DNA of 6,705 nucleotides. Origin: Fidelibacterota bacterium. Lineage in GTDB: Bacteria > Fidelibacterota > UBA2242. This document shows positions 1 to 6,205 of the stretch, piece after piece. The DNA lies in assembly GCA_030655795.1 (NCBI GenBank), contig JAUSPJ010000102.1, positions 1-6,705 on the forward strand, written 5' to 3'. The first letter of the stretch is position 1. Every line of letters starts with the position of its first letter. The position numbers were made by a program, and so were the translations under genes. The notes under the pieces are model-generated. The model saw only the letters and a program-made list of their open reading frames with translations. It had not been told where the DNA came from and ran no database searches.

Positions 1-200
1 CGCAGCGTCGTCAAAACCGCACCGACAAACGCAATCCAGAGCACTGCATTGCGCATCAGTTCTTCGAAAGCGTTGAAACCGGTTGAGAAGAAGTTTCTCA
101 GGACAACTTGTGAGAATGATAGTAAGACCAGCATAAGCATCAGGAAAACCGCCAGCCAGGTTGTGATCTTTTCTATAAATAGCCGAAATTTATGAACCAT
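1..200 (-). CDS. dctQ: TRAP transporter small permease, DctQ family (partial, 3' end outside window)
   Basis: Only the first 66 residues are in the window; the gene runs off the left edge. The start is an ATG at 200, just upstream of the dctP stop, so the two genes overlap by 11 bases. A GGGAG at 205-209 on the minus strand, four bases before the ATG, supports this start. Residues 13-31 form a hydrophobic helix, followed by LRNFF at about 34-38, then EELMRN at 46-51 and a second helix (VLWIAFVGAV). The pattern of a helix, then RN-F, then EE-R-W and -G is the recognised N-terminal half of DctQ proteins, where the acidic/arginine segment precedes TM2. DctQ is the four-helix inner-membrane subunit that pairs with DctM in TRAP carriers. 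Its position directly after dctP and the translational overlap support this call. A dctM gene should lie just beyond base 1. Confidence 0.9.
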   Translation of the reverse strand, partial: MVHKFRLFIEKITTWLAVFLMLMLVLLSFSQVVLRNFFSTGFNAFEELMRNAVLWIAFVGAVLTTL

Positions 201-1191
201 GGGACTCCCGGTATTCGTTTAAGAGCCTGATTACTTTATCCAGTAATTCCTGAGAGTAAAGTTCGCCCACTAACTTTTCCCTTACTTCGACTCCGGCAGC
301 ATTAAATTCATCGACGGCAGCCTGGTCTTTTGGTGCAACCAATTCGAGTCCCGTTTCCTGCAGAACAGTCAGGGATTCAAGATTATCTTTGCGGCTGGAT
401 ACAACAATCCGGCGCATGCTTTTCTTGGTTTCATCGATTAGAATTTGTCTCAGATCCTCGGGCATTGTATTTAGTTTTTTAGTGGTCATTAACACAGCGC
501 CGACGGAATTAGTCAATGGATATTCCAGGATATAGTTGGTACGGACAAACCATTGCAGCGCCAAAACACCATAAGGTGAGATATAAACACCGTTAATCAT
601 TCCCGTCTGCAGTGACATATGCACATCGGTGATCTCCAGCGGAATGGCTGGAATATTCATCACCTCAAAGGTTGTTTTCGCCAGCGGATCGCCTTTCCAG
701 AGCCACATTTTGATATTCTTGAAATCATTTATATTCGTTACCGGTTTTTTGGTAAACAGATAGATGAAGCCGACTTCGGCCCACCCGACCAGGTAAAATC
801 CCCTTTCTTCGAACTTTTTCTGAAATTCGCTGAAAAGATTTCCATAAACATAATCAACTTCCTCACTGCTGCGAAACATGAAGGGTAAATCCAGAATCCG
901 CACTTCCGGTACGATGTCACCGAGACCGACGCCGGTAAATGTTGCGGCATCGATCTGCCCCAGTTTCATCTTGCGCAGAACGTCTTTTTCGCTGCCCTGA
1001 ACCGCATTGGCATAAATTCTAAAGGAAATCTGACCATCGGTTAATTCGGCAATGTCCTTTTCAAATGCACGCATTTCGGTTATCCAGCTGGAGCCTTCGG
1101 GAGCGACTGTAGCCATTTTAATTGTGTAGGTTTTCTGGCCAAATGCTAAAACTGAGAGTAATATTAATGGAATAAGTTTAAAGAATTTCAT
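190..1191 (-). CDS. dctP: TRAP transporter substrate-binding protein, DctP family (TPAT/TatP-like)
   Basis: This is a periplasmic solute receptor of 333 residues, the normal length for the family. Residues 1-18 are a signal peptide (basic start, hydrophobic LIPLILLSVLAFG) with probable cleavage near residue 18; there is no lipobox cysteine. Family features include the first strand YTIKMATVAPEGSSW (22-36), ILDLPFMF (99-106), the second-lobe entry FKNIKM (157-162) and the hinge stretch LQTGMINGV (194-202). At residue 163 the protein has Trp where sialic-acid SiaP and most TRAP receptors have the conserved carboxylate-binding Arg (Arg147 of H. influenzae SiaP, in its KLRVP motif). A second SiaP arginine (Arg127) also falls in a hydrophobic segment here (GFIYLF, 141-146). 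The neighbour tatT and these substitutions place it with the TatP receptors of TPR-associated TRAP systems. The start at 1191 has GAGGAT five to six bases ahead. The ligand is unknown; a non-carboxylate or hydrophobic ligand is inferred. Confidence 0.93.
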   Translation of the reverse strand: MKFFKLIPLILLSVLAFGQKTYTIKMATVAPEGSSWITEMRAFEKDIAELTDGQISFRIYANAVQGSEKDVLRKMKLGQIDAATFTGVGLGDIVPEVRILDLPFMFRSSEEVDYVYGNLFSEFQKKFEERGFYLVGWAEVGFIYLFTKKPVTNINDFKNIKMWLWKGDPLAKTTFEVMNIPAIPLEITDVHMSLQTGMINGVYISPYGVLALQWFVRTNYILEYPLTNSVGAVLMTTKKLNTMPEDLRQILIDETKKSMRRIVVSSRKDNLESLTVLQETGLELVAPKDQAAVDEFNAAGVEVREKLVGELYSQELLDKVIRLLNEYRESHGS

Positions 1192-1193
1192 AC

Positions 1194-1199
1194 ATCCTC
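1194..1199 (-). promoter_or_regulatory. Ribosome binding site of dctP
   Basis: GAGGAT on the minus strand, ending two bases before the ATG at 1191 and with its AGG core about five bases away, is the clearest Shine-Dalgarno match in the TRAP operon. It lies inside the 16-base gap after the tatT stop, and it fixes the dctP start. Confidence 0.7.
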
Positions 1200-1207
1200 A
1201 TATTATT

Positions 1208-2071
1208 TTACCAGTATTGGTCCTGTTTATCTATCAATATTTTCGTTTTCTTCTTTGCTATAGCATTCATCAGGCGAATGTCCGGATATTGGTCAATATC
1301 CATATTGGTTATCTCTTGTGTCAACGTATCAAAAAGAATGCGATCCTGGACCTGAATGGCATAGTAGCGGGCCATAAGAAATTTCGTCATGTAAAATGAA
1401 TTATTTGTCAATTCCAGATTTCGTTCGAAATGCTGCCGCCCTTTTTCGGGATTTCCACCCAGAAGGGGCGGACGGGCAGAATAAAAACTTCCGTAGAAAA
1501 GATGCACACCGGCGAAATTATACTTTTCGTCCAGTTCCAGAACCCGGTTCATGATCATTTCAACCCTGGACAAATTTACCAGCATGCGCGGATTATCCAG
1601 GTTTTGCAGGACATGGGAACCCCAGTTATATCCCAGCCAGAACAGCGCCGGAACATCATTTACAGTGTATTCTTTGAGAAGTATTTCCAGATATTGTGGT
1701 TTGATGGATGGCTCAAACCGGAGTTTTTTCGGAAGGGATTTAAACGCATAATCGACGCCACGCTGGTAAAGCCGGGCCGCACGCAGCGGATTTTCATCTT
1801 CCACGAAGGCCATCGCAAAGGCGCCGAAACCCTGTGCCGCAATCAGGTTGAGCGATTGATTATCCGGATCGCGACTCAATAGCAGTTCGATCATTTTCAG
1901 ATTATTTGCCATAAATTGTTCAGCAATTTCCAGATCATCTTCTGCATAAACCACCTCAATCCCGGATTCCATAAATCCACCAGCGGCATTGATAAGTACA
2001 CGATTCAGGCTGCATGATGAAGCAAGTATTAAAAACATCAGGAAAGGAATAAACAATATCTTTATATTCAT
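1208..2071 (-). CDS. tatT: TatT-family TRAP-associated TPR lipoprotein (TP0956-like)
   Basis: The protein has 287 residues. I chose the ATG at 2071 rather than the longer open frame reaching 2347. It sits 10 bases after the upstream stop, has GAGAG ahead of it, and begins a good lipoprotein signal: hydrophobic residues 5-16, then LASSC with Cys20 as the likely lipidated residue. The remainder is helical, with TPR-like repeats. Recognisable TatT features include an N-terminal mature helix with GGFMESG (31-37), the DD-E segment (45-49), RAARLYQRGVDYA (97-109), PALFWLGYNWGSHV (141-154) and the conserved PPLLGGNPEKGRQHFERNLEL (201-221) near the end. T. pallidum TatT (TP0956) is a membrane-anchored trimer with pores that is proposed to shuttle ligand to its DctP partner TatP. 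The gene lies immediately upstream of dctP, as expected for that partnership. Family assignment is strong; trimer formation and ligand delivery here are inferred from the family. Confidence 0.88.
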   Translation of the reverse strand: MNIKILFIPFLMFLILASSCSLNRVLINAAGGFMESGIEVVYAEDDLEIAEQFMANNLKMIELLLSRDPDNQSLNLIAAQGFGAFAMAFVEDENPLRAARLYQRGVDYAFKSLPKKLRFEPSIKPQYLEILLKEYTVNDVPALFWLGYNWGSHVLQNLDNPRMLVNLSRVEMIMNRVLELDEKYNFAGVHLFYGSFYSARPPLLGGNPEKGRQHFERNLELTNNSFYMTKFLMARYYAIQVQDRILFDTLTQEITNMDIDQYPDIRLMNAIAKKKTKILIDKQDQYW

Positions 2072-2077
2072 CAAACA

Positions 2078-2082
2078 CTCTC
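2078..2082 (-). promoter_or_regulatory. Ribosome binding site deciding the tatT start
   Basis: GAGAG on the minus strand lies six bases ahead of the ATG at 2071 and touches the stop codon of the upstream TPR/DUF3108 gene (TAG, 2084-2082). It supports the shorter tatT start and suggests translational coupling to the upstream gene. Confidence 0.5.
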
Positions 2083-3578
2083 TAACGCTTATATCGATGA
2101 AGTTGCTGTTCTTCAACCGATGCCATACTGATCCTGATTCTTCCGACCCATATTTCAAAATCCGACCCCACCGGGAGATGCGCTTCACAATCCCGGAACC
2201 AGCCACGGAATTTACCGGTAAAACCGACAATGCCTTTGTAATGTGATTCACCGCTGATTTTGTACGCATATTCTGAATTCCCCCGTACTTCGATCGGCTC
2301 TTTGATATCATTGAACTGTATGTCTGTTTGAACAAACGTCTCATCAATAGTTGTTAATACAATCTCTGTTCGACATTCACTGACAATCTGGCGGGCATAA
2401 AAGAGAATCGACGTTCCATCGATACAATCTCGCGGCAGATATTTTTCAAGATAATCAATATGGCCGTCTTTATGAACTGTCCGGCACTTAAAAATACCGT
2501 TCTCGCGATCATAGTCATACACTTTTTCGGCAATAATTTTGTTTTCCCGCAGATGCAGATAATGACGCAAGGTCTGTTTTGTCCGTTGATCGACAATCGT
2601 TATGTAATCACTGTGCAGTGTTGCGATAAATTCCAGAGCGGGATTGGAGTCCATGCTGAACTGGACCTTGTAAGCGTCAATGCCATTATATTCCAGGGAT
2701 CCCAGTATTTTTGTGTTCAGTTCTCCAACACGAATCGGGCCCCAGTGGATGCTGTAGACATAATCCTCACCAGCCGGAAAAAACCGGGCGGATTCGCCAC
2801 GCTCGGGAATCGGTTCCAGGCGGTTCGTCCAATATTTTGTAATATGATGATTATCTAAAAACTGTTTAGCCTGTTGATAATTTGGATGCTGGGGATATAG
2901 ATATGCAAAAAGCCCATAATATTTGATCGCATTTTTAGTTTGTTTTGACAACTCATAGGCTTTTGCAAGATAGTAAATGATATCCGCATCGTGACTGTAA
3001 ACAAAACCCTTTTCCAATATCTCAATTGCTTTATCTAACTTGTTAATTTCAATATATAATTGACCAAGCAGGGAATAGGAAAAGGTGTACAGTTTGAAAT
3101 CTGAAATGGCATCCTCAAGGTAATCAATTGCTTCATCATATCTTTTCCGTTCGTATAAAAACTTACCAAGATAGTAGTTTGGCAGTTCAGGATGGGGGTG
3201 GGTTTTAATTGATTTTCTTAATGAGTTAAAGCTATTCTTGAGGTTGCGCCGGTCGTATTCAATTAGCCCTTTCAGGAACAGAGCAGGGCCGTATTTCGGA
3301 TTTTCCGATAAGGCGATATTCAAATATTTTTCGGTATCCGGAAAATCACCGTCAAGATAAGAGATATATGCCGCATTAAATGCCGGGACTTCTTTACGGG
3401 TAGATGTATCGATTTCGCTTATATAAAGTTGTTTTGCTTTTTGAGGATTATCCAACAGCCATTCCCGCTGAGCCGGACTTAGAGTCGCCTCCGGAGTATC
3501 GACAATCGCGGCAGAAACAGAACAAAACGACCAAAAGGACAAAAATACTATGATGGATTTTAGTTGAGTTCTACGCAT
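2082..3578 (-). CDS. Exported TPR-repeat protein with C-terminal DUF3108-like domain
   Basis: The protein has 498 residues from the ATG at 3578. The open frame extends upstream to 3686, but that part would run through the promoter region and into the divergent gene, and it lacks a signal-like start. From 3578 the protein begins MRRTQLKS, a hydrophobic core and SVSAA (20-24), a signal peptide with probable cleavage near residue 23. Residues about 65-240 hold roughly five degenerate TPR helix pairs (for example PALFLKGLIEYDRRN, NYYLGKFLYERKRYDEAI, YSLLGQLYIEINKLDKAIEI, IYYLAKAYELSKQTKNAI). A linker (245-270) leads to a beta-rich region, about 273-488, resembling DUF3108: YSIHWGPIRVGE (275-286), CIDGTSILFYAR (385-396), GKFRGWFRD (455-463) and a closing FEIWVGRIRI. 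Its biochemical role is not known. It is first in the TRAP operon, 10 bases before tatT, so a role in the same uptake or envelope process is inferred. No Shine-Dalgarno site is visible; the ATG follows a run of seven T. The domain split is fairly sure, the function unknown. Confidence 0.85.
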   Translation of the reverse strand: MRRTQLKSIIVFLSFWSFCSVSAAIVDTPEATLSPAQREWLLDNPQKAKQLYISEIDTSTRKEVPAFNAAYISYLDGDFPDTEKYLNIALSENPKYGPALFLKGLIEYDRRNLKNSFNSLRKSIKTHPHPELPNYYLGKFLYERKRYDEAIDYLEDAISDFKLYTFSYSLLGQLYIEINKLDKAIEILEKGFVYSHDADIIYYLAKAYELSKQTKNAIKYYGLFAYLYPQHPNYQQAKQFLDNHHITKYWTNRLEPIPERGESARFFPAGEDYVYSIHWGPIRVGELNTKILGSLEYNGIDAYKVQFSMDSNPALEFIATLHSDYITIVDQRTKQTLRHYLHLRENKIIAEKVYDYDRENGIFKCRTVHKDGHIDYLEKYLPRDCIDGTSILFYARQIVSECRTEIVLTTIDETFVQTDIQFNDIKEPIEVRGNSEYAYKISGESHYKGIVGFTGKFRGWFRDCEAHLPVGSDFEIWVGRIRISMASVEEQQLHRYKR

Positions 3579-3590
3579 GAAAAAAACAGT

Positions 3591-3619
3591 TTGATTTTTA
3601 TACTGAAAATTTATATTAT
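3591..3619 (+). promoter_or_regulatory. Predicted sigma-70-type promoter of the rhodanese-doxX unit
   Basis: TTGATT (3591-3596) and TATTAT (3614-3619) are separated by 17 bases, close to the housekeeping consensus: two mismatches in the -35 and one in the -10. Transcription would begin near 3626 and leave a leader of about 50 bases before the ATG at 3677. The region is AT-rich, so chance matches are easy, but position and spacing are right. It overlaps the presumed promoter of the divergent TRAP operon, so the two units may affect each other. Confidence 0.45.
3597..3602 (-). promoter_or_regulatory. Candidate -10 element for the TPR/DUF3108-tatT-dctPQ operon
   Basis: TATAAA on the minus strand lies about 18 bases before the ATG at 3578, which would give a very short 5' leader. 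No good -35 hexamer sits at the usual spacing, so this is only a candidate. A second TATAAA-like stretch further upstream (about 3611-3616) follows a TTGATT with a spacer of about 14, which is too short for a standard promoter. The operon must start somewhere in this 98-base gap or inside the divergent gene. Confidence 0.25.
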
Positions 3620-3676
3620 TTAAGTGGAAAATCAAATGAATTGCTTTTCTGAAATTAAGAATCACAGGAAACCGCA

Positions 3677-4234
3677 ATGGACACATCCCGCAGAATTATC
3701 TCTATTTTAAAACAATCCGTGCTGGCCATCGTCGCTGTATCGATTTTTGCCATCATTTTTAATGGTTTATCACCCAGCAGTGTACCGTTAATAACACCAT
3801 TCAGGATTATTACTGTTGGCGAAAATCTGACAAAAATCCCTGTATTTCAAACTCGTGATCAAATGCGTGTATACGATCGTAAAAATGATTTTCATGCACC
3901 TGAAGAGATCAATTTGGAGACTGCATATAGCCACTTTCAAAATTATACAGCAATCTTCGTAGACACGCGCAGTGTGGAGGAATATCGCAGTGGACATATA
4001 TCAAGGGCGGTATCTATTCCGCTCGATTCGCTGGATTTTAACCGGGAGGTACTGCCTGAATTATCGAGAAATGAACGCATAATTACCTATTGCGATGGAG
4101 AAGACTGCTCACAGAGCATCGATCTGGCGGTCACGCTGAGTGAAATAGGCTTTAATGACGTCTATTTCTTTTTCGACGGATGGACTGAATGGCAAAACGC
4201 CGGTTATCCTGCCAGCGCCGGAGATATACCATGA
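3677..4234 (+). CDS. Membrane-anchored rhodanese-like domain protein
   Basis: The protein has 185 residues; the start is supported by AGGAA at 3666-3670, six bases before the ATG. Residues about 13-31 (SVLAIVAVSIFAIIFNGLS) form one membrane anchor or uncleaved signal after a basic N-terminus, which would place the rest in the periplasm. Residues about 78-182 are a single rhodanese domain: FVDTRSVEEYRSGHI (94-108), AVSIP (111-115), the active-site loop YCDGEDCSQS (138-147) with Cys139 as the expected sulfur-carrying residue, and the closing FFDGWTEWQNAGYP. Rhodaneses carry sulfane sulfur as a cysteine persulfide. This loop differs from the common CRSGNR type: it is acidic and has a second cysteine, Cys144. 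About 45 residues between anchor and domain (32-77) match nothing I recognise. The gene overlaps the DoxX-type gene by ATGA, so the two are co-translated and probably act together in sulfur or thiol redox chemistry at the membrane. The substrate is not known. Confidence 0.87.
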   Translation: MDTSRRIISILKQSVLAIVAVSIFAIIFNGLSPSSVPLITPFRIITVGENLTKIPVFQTRDQMRVYDRKNDFHAPEEINLETAYSHFQNYTAIFVDTRSVEEYRSGHISRAVSIPLDSLDFNREVLPELSRNERIITYCDGEDCSQSIDLAVTLSEIGFNDVYFFFDGWTEWQNAGYPASAGDIP

Positions 4235-4677
4235 AACGGATTGATGCATATTTCTACCTCAGAATACTCATCCGGCTGGTTTTAGGTTTTTTATTTCTCT
4301 ATGCTTCTCTGGATAAGATTATATATCCTCAAAAATTCGCCGAAATCATTTACAATTACCGATTATTGCCGGTTGAATTATTGAATATCTGTGCTATCAT
4401 CGTACCCTGGATTGAAGCATTCATAGGTGTATCGTTATTAATGGGAATCCGGATTGAAACGTCGGCTTTTATGCTCAGCGGTATTACTGTATTTTTTATT
4501 GTTATGATAATCAGCGCTATCGCCCGCGGCCTGGATATTGAATGCGGCTGTTTTTCACTGGATGCCGAAGGATCGCTGGTCAGCTGGAAACGGGTGATCG
4601 AGGATATCTTCATCCTGGCGGGTGGAATATATCTTCTTTGGTATCAGCTTAAAATGAAGCAATTTAAAGAAACTTGA
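4231..4677 (+). CDS. MauE/DoxX-family redox-associated membrane protein
   Basis: The protein has 148 residues. I prefer the ATG at 4231 over an upstream in-frame ATG at 4189. It overlaps the rhodanese stop as ATGA, has GGAG at 4220-4223, and begins at the position where family members begin. Four hydrophobic helices are visible (about 12-26, 50-72, 78-99 and 122-138). Typical MauE/DoxX features are GFLFLYASLDKI (19-30), YPQKFAEIIYNYRLLP (32-47), the PWIEAFIGVSLLMG stretch (59-72) and RGLDIECGCFS (99-109), a Cys105-Gly-Cys107 pair after TM3. MauE is needed for disulfide formation in methylamine dehydrogenase, and DoxX relatives link thiol or thiosulfate oxidation to quinones. The CGC pair could be a redox site working with the rhodanese encoded just upstream; that is inference. 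No methylamine dehydrogenase genes are in the window. The family is sure, the exact substrate is not. Confidence 0.88.
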   Translation: MKRIDAYFYLRILIRLVLGFLFLYASLDKIIYPQKFAEIIYNYRLLPVELLNICAIIVPWIEAFIGVSLLMGIRIETSAFMLSGITVFFIVMIISAIARGLDIECGCFSLDAEGSLVSWKRVIEDIFILAGGIYLLWYQLKMKQFKET

Positions 4678-4723
4678 TTCGCAGGAGGGATTTTAGTTCA
4701 AATTTTAAAAGATTTACCGATCT
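4678..4723. other. Convergent gap between doxX-type gene and trkH
   Basis: These 46 bases separate two converging genes. I see no GC-rich hairpin followed by a T-run on either strand, only a weak AT-rich near-palindrome around 4700-4715 (AAATTTTAAAAGATTT). Any terminator is therefore of another kind, or transcription reads through into the opposing gene. Confidence 0.5.
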
Positions 4724-6196
4724 TCATCGTGATGATTTCGGTATATCTTTGGATAGTTTGACTATACTTACAATGATAATAAAAAACTCCAGACGTCCCA
4801 GAAACATCCCGGTAATCTCCGTCCATAAAACGACAGGAGACATGTTTACTGAAGTTACCCCCACAGATAATCCTACCGTACCGAGCGCCGAGGCAAATTC
4901 GAAAAATGCCTCTCTTAAAGGAATGCCGGTTGTTGATAAGACAAGAGATCCGCACAGATATACCATGATATAGATAAAGAAGAAAAGCGATACGGTCTTG
5001 ATCTGTCGGTCACTGATATAGGTTTTTCGATCGGATTCCCGAATATAGGGCTGAGAAATCGCATTTGCGGGAGAAAGCATTCGATGGATTTCCCAACCGA
5101 TCGCTTTTAGTAATAAGTATACCCGGTATTGCTTTATTCCACCTGCGGTAGAGCAGGTGCCGCCGCCGATCAGCATCAGAATGATTAATACTATTATTCC
5201 GCAATCGTTCCAGGGAGTGTAAGATACGGTCGAAAAACCGGTCGTCGTAAGCGCGCTTGTAATTTCAAAGATAGAGACTCGGATACTTTTCGAAAGGAGC
5301 GGATACAGGGATGTCGCCGTGCTGAAAAACAGGATAAGTGAGGCGAGGATGATCAGAACAGCAAATATCCGAATCTCGCCGTTACGGAAAAAAGAGCGGA
5401 AACGAAACCTGATGAGCAGATAGGCGCTGACAAAATTCAGATTCCCCAAAATCATTAAAATAATGGTAATTCCTTCAATTTTGGCCGAATCCCAGAATCC
5501 GACGCTTTCTACGTGCGTGGAAAAACCGCCGGTGGAAATCGCGGAAAATGTATGGTTCACGGCGTCAAAAAGCGACATTCCGACCAGAATATAAGCACTT
5601 ACACCAAAGACAAGGTAAGCTGTATAAATCAACAATACCATCTGTGCCGACCGTCTGACCTGCGGAATCAGCTGATCGCTGCGTCCTTCGGCCTCGGATA
5701 ATCCCGCACCGGCAACGCCGGTCAAAGCCGCTATCATCATAATGGCAAATCCGGCGCCCCCGGCAAGCTGCATGATACTGCGCCATAATAATATAATCCG
5801 TGGCGCACCGGTAACATCAACAACCGATAATCCGGTTGTCGTCCAGGCACTGACAGATTCGAAAAGCGCCAGTGGAAAGGAAAGTGATAATACCTTCATG
5901 AAAGGGAACGCGGAAAATATGAAAGCGCTGATCCAGGCGAACAGCACAATAATTCCTGCTTCGTGAGTCAACAGCGGCTGGCTGCGGACATCCCGGAACC
6001 AACGATATAACAATCCCCCTGACGCCATTAAGAGAACAGCCGGTGCAATAAAGGCCATACTAAAGTGCAATTCTTCAGGAAAAAAAAACAGAATCAGGAG
6101 CGGAGTAAGCGTTAATAATCCGATTAAAAATAGTACAAAACCAATATGAGAGCCAATTATCCGGTATTTCGTTATCAGAATGTAATCAATACGCAT
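4724..6196 (-). CDS. trkH: Trk-type potassium uptake membrane subunit TrkH
   Basis: The protein has 490 residues, the usual length for TrkH/KtrB-type subunits. It has the four-fold repeat of helix, pore loop, helix. All four selectivity-filter segments are visible: TTTGLS (119-124), STGGFS (221-226), TTTGFS (318-323) and GTVGLS (439-444), each with the expected filter glycine (122, 224, 320, 442). The D3 gating-loop region GGGTCSTAGGIK (344-355) and the final GRLE (467-470) with its conserved arginine are also present. A helix-rich N-terminal extension (about 14-65) is typical of TrkH rather than KtrB. It forms the K+ path through the inner membrane and is gated by cytoplasmic TrkA rings that bind nucleotide. 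The gene follows trkA by 9 bases, so it is co-transcribed and probably translationally coupled; no clear Shine-Dalgarno site precedes the ATG at 6196. All key filter residues are present, so the protein looks intact. Confidence 0.95.
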   Translation of the reverse strand: MRIDYILITKYRIIGSHIGFVLFLIGLLTLTPLLILFFFPEELHFSMAFIAPAVLLMASGGLLYRWFRDVRSQPLLTHEAGIIVLFAWISAFIFSAFPFMKVLSLSFPLALFESVSAWTTTGLSVVDVTGAPRIILLWRSIMQLAGGAGFAIMMIAALTGVAGAGLSEAEGRSDQLIPQVRRSAQMVLLIYTAYLVFGVSAYILVGMSLFDAVNHTFSAISTGGFSTHVESVGFWDSAKIEGITIILMILGNLNFVSAYLLIRFRFRSFFRNGEIRIFAVLIILASLILFFSTATSLYPLLSKSIRVSIFEITSALTTTGFSTVSYTPWNDCGIIVLIILMLIGGGTCSTAGGIKQYRVYLLLKAIGWEIHRMLSPANAISQPYIRESDRKTYISDRQIKTVSLFFFIYIMVYLCGSLVLSTTGIPLREAFFEFASALGTVGLSVGVTSVNMSPVVLWTEITGMFLGRLEFFIIIVSIVKLSKDIPKSSR

Positions 6197-6205
6197 GCTA
6201 AAGGG

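Noticed and set aside
1430..1882. 150-codon plus-strand open frame inside tatT
   Set aside because: It is the antisense shadow of tatT; its translation shows no recognisable domain, and the minus-strand protein has clear family motifs.
2072..2347. Upstream extension of tatT by 92 codons from an ATG at 2347
   Set aside because: It overlaps the C-terminal coding part of the TPR/DUF3108 gene in another frame, is not hydrophobic or TatT-like, and would bury the lipoprotein signal peptide that begins at 2071.
2460..2858. 132-codon plus-strand open frame inside the TPR/DUF3108 gene
   Set aside because: It is antisense to the DUF3108-like domain, with no ribosome binding site or family signature noticed.
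3579..3686. Upstream extension of the TPR/DUF3108 gene by 36 codons to 3686
   Set aside because: It would cover the whole divergent promoter region and the start of the rhodanese gene, and it places the clear signal peptide internally.
4189..4230. Earlier in-frame ATG for the DoxX-type gene at 4189
   Set aside because: It would add a basic 14-residue stretch overlapping the rhodanese gene; the ATG at 4231 has GGAG ahead, an ATGA overlap and the family's usual N-terminus.
4695..4715. AT-rich near-palindrome between the converging genes as a terminator
   Set aside because: The pairing is short, imperfect and without G-C pairs, so a stable hairpin is not expected.
4674..4973. 99-codon plus-strand open frame overlapping the end of the DoxX-type gene by ATGA-like spacing
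   Set aside because: It begins at the DoxX stop, which looks like coupling, but it runs antisense to the conserved GRLE and fourth-filter region of trkH, and its translation is polar and low in recognisable structure.
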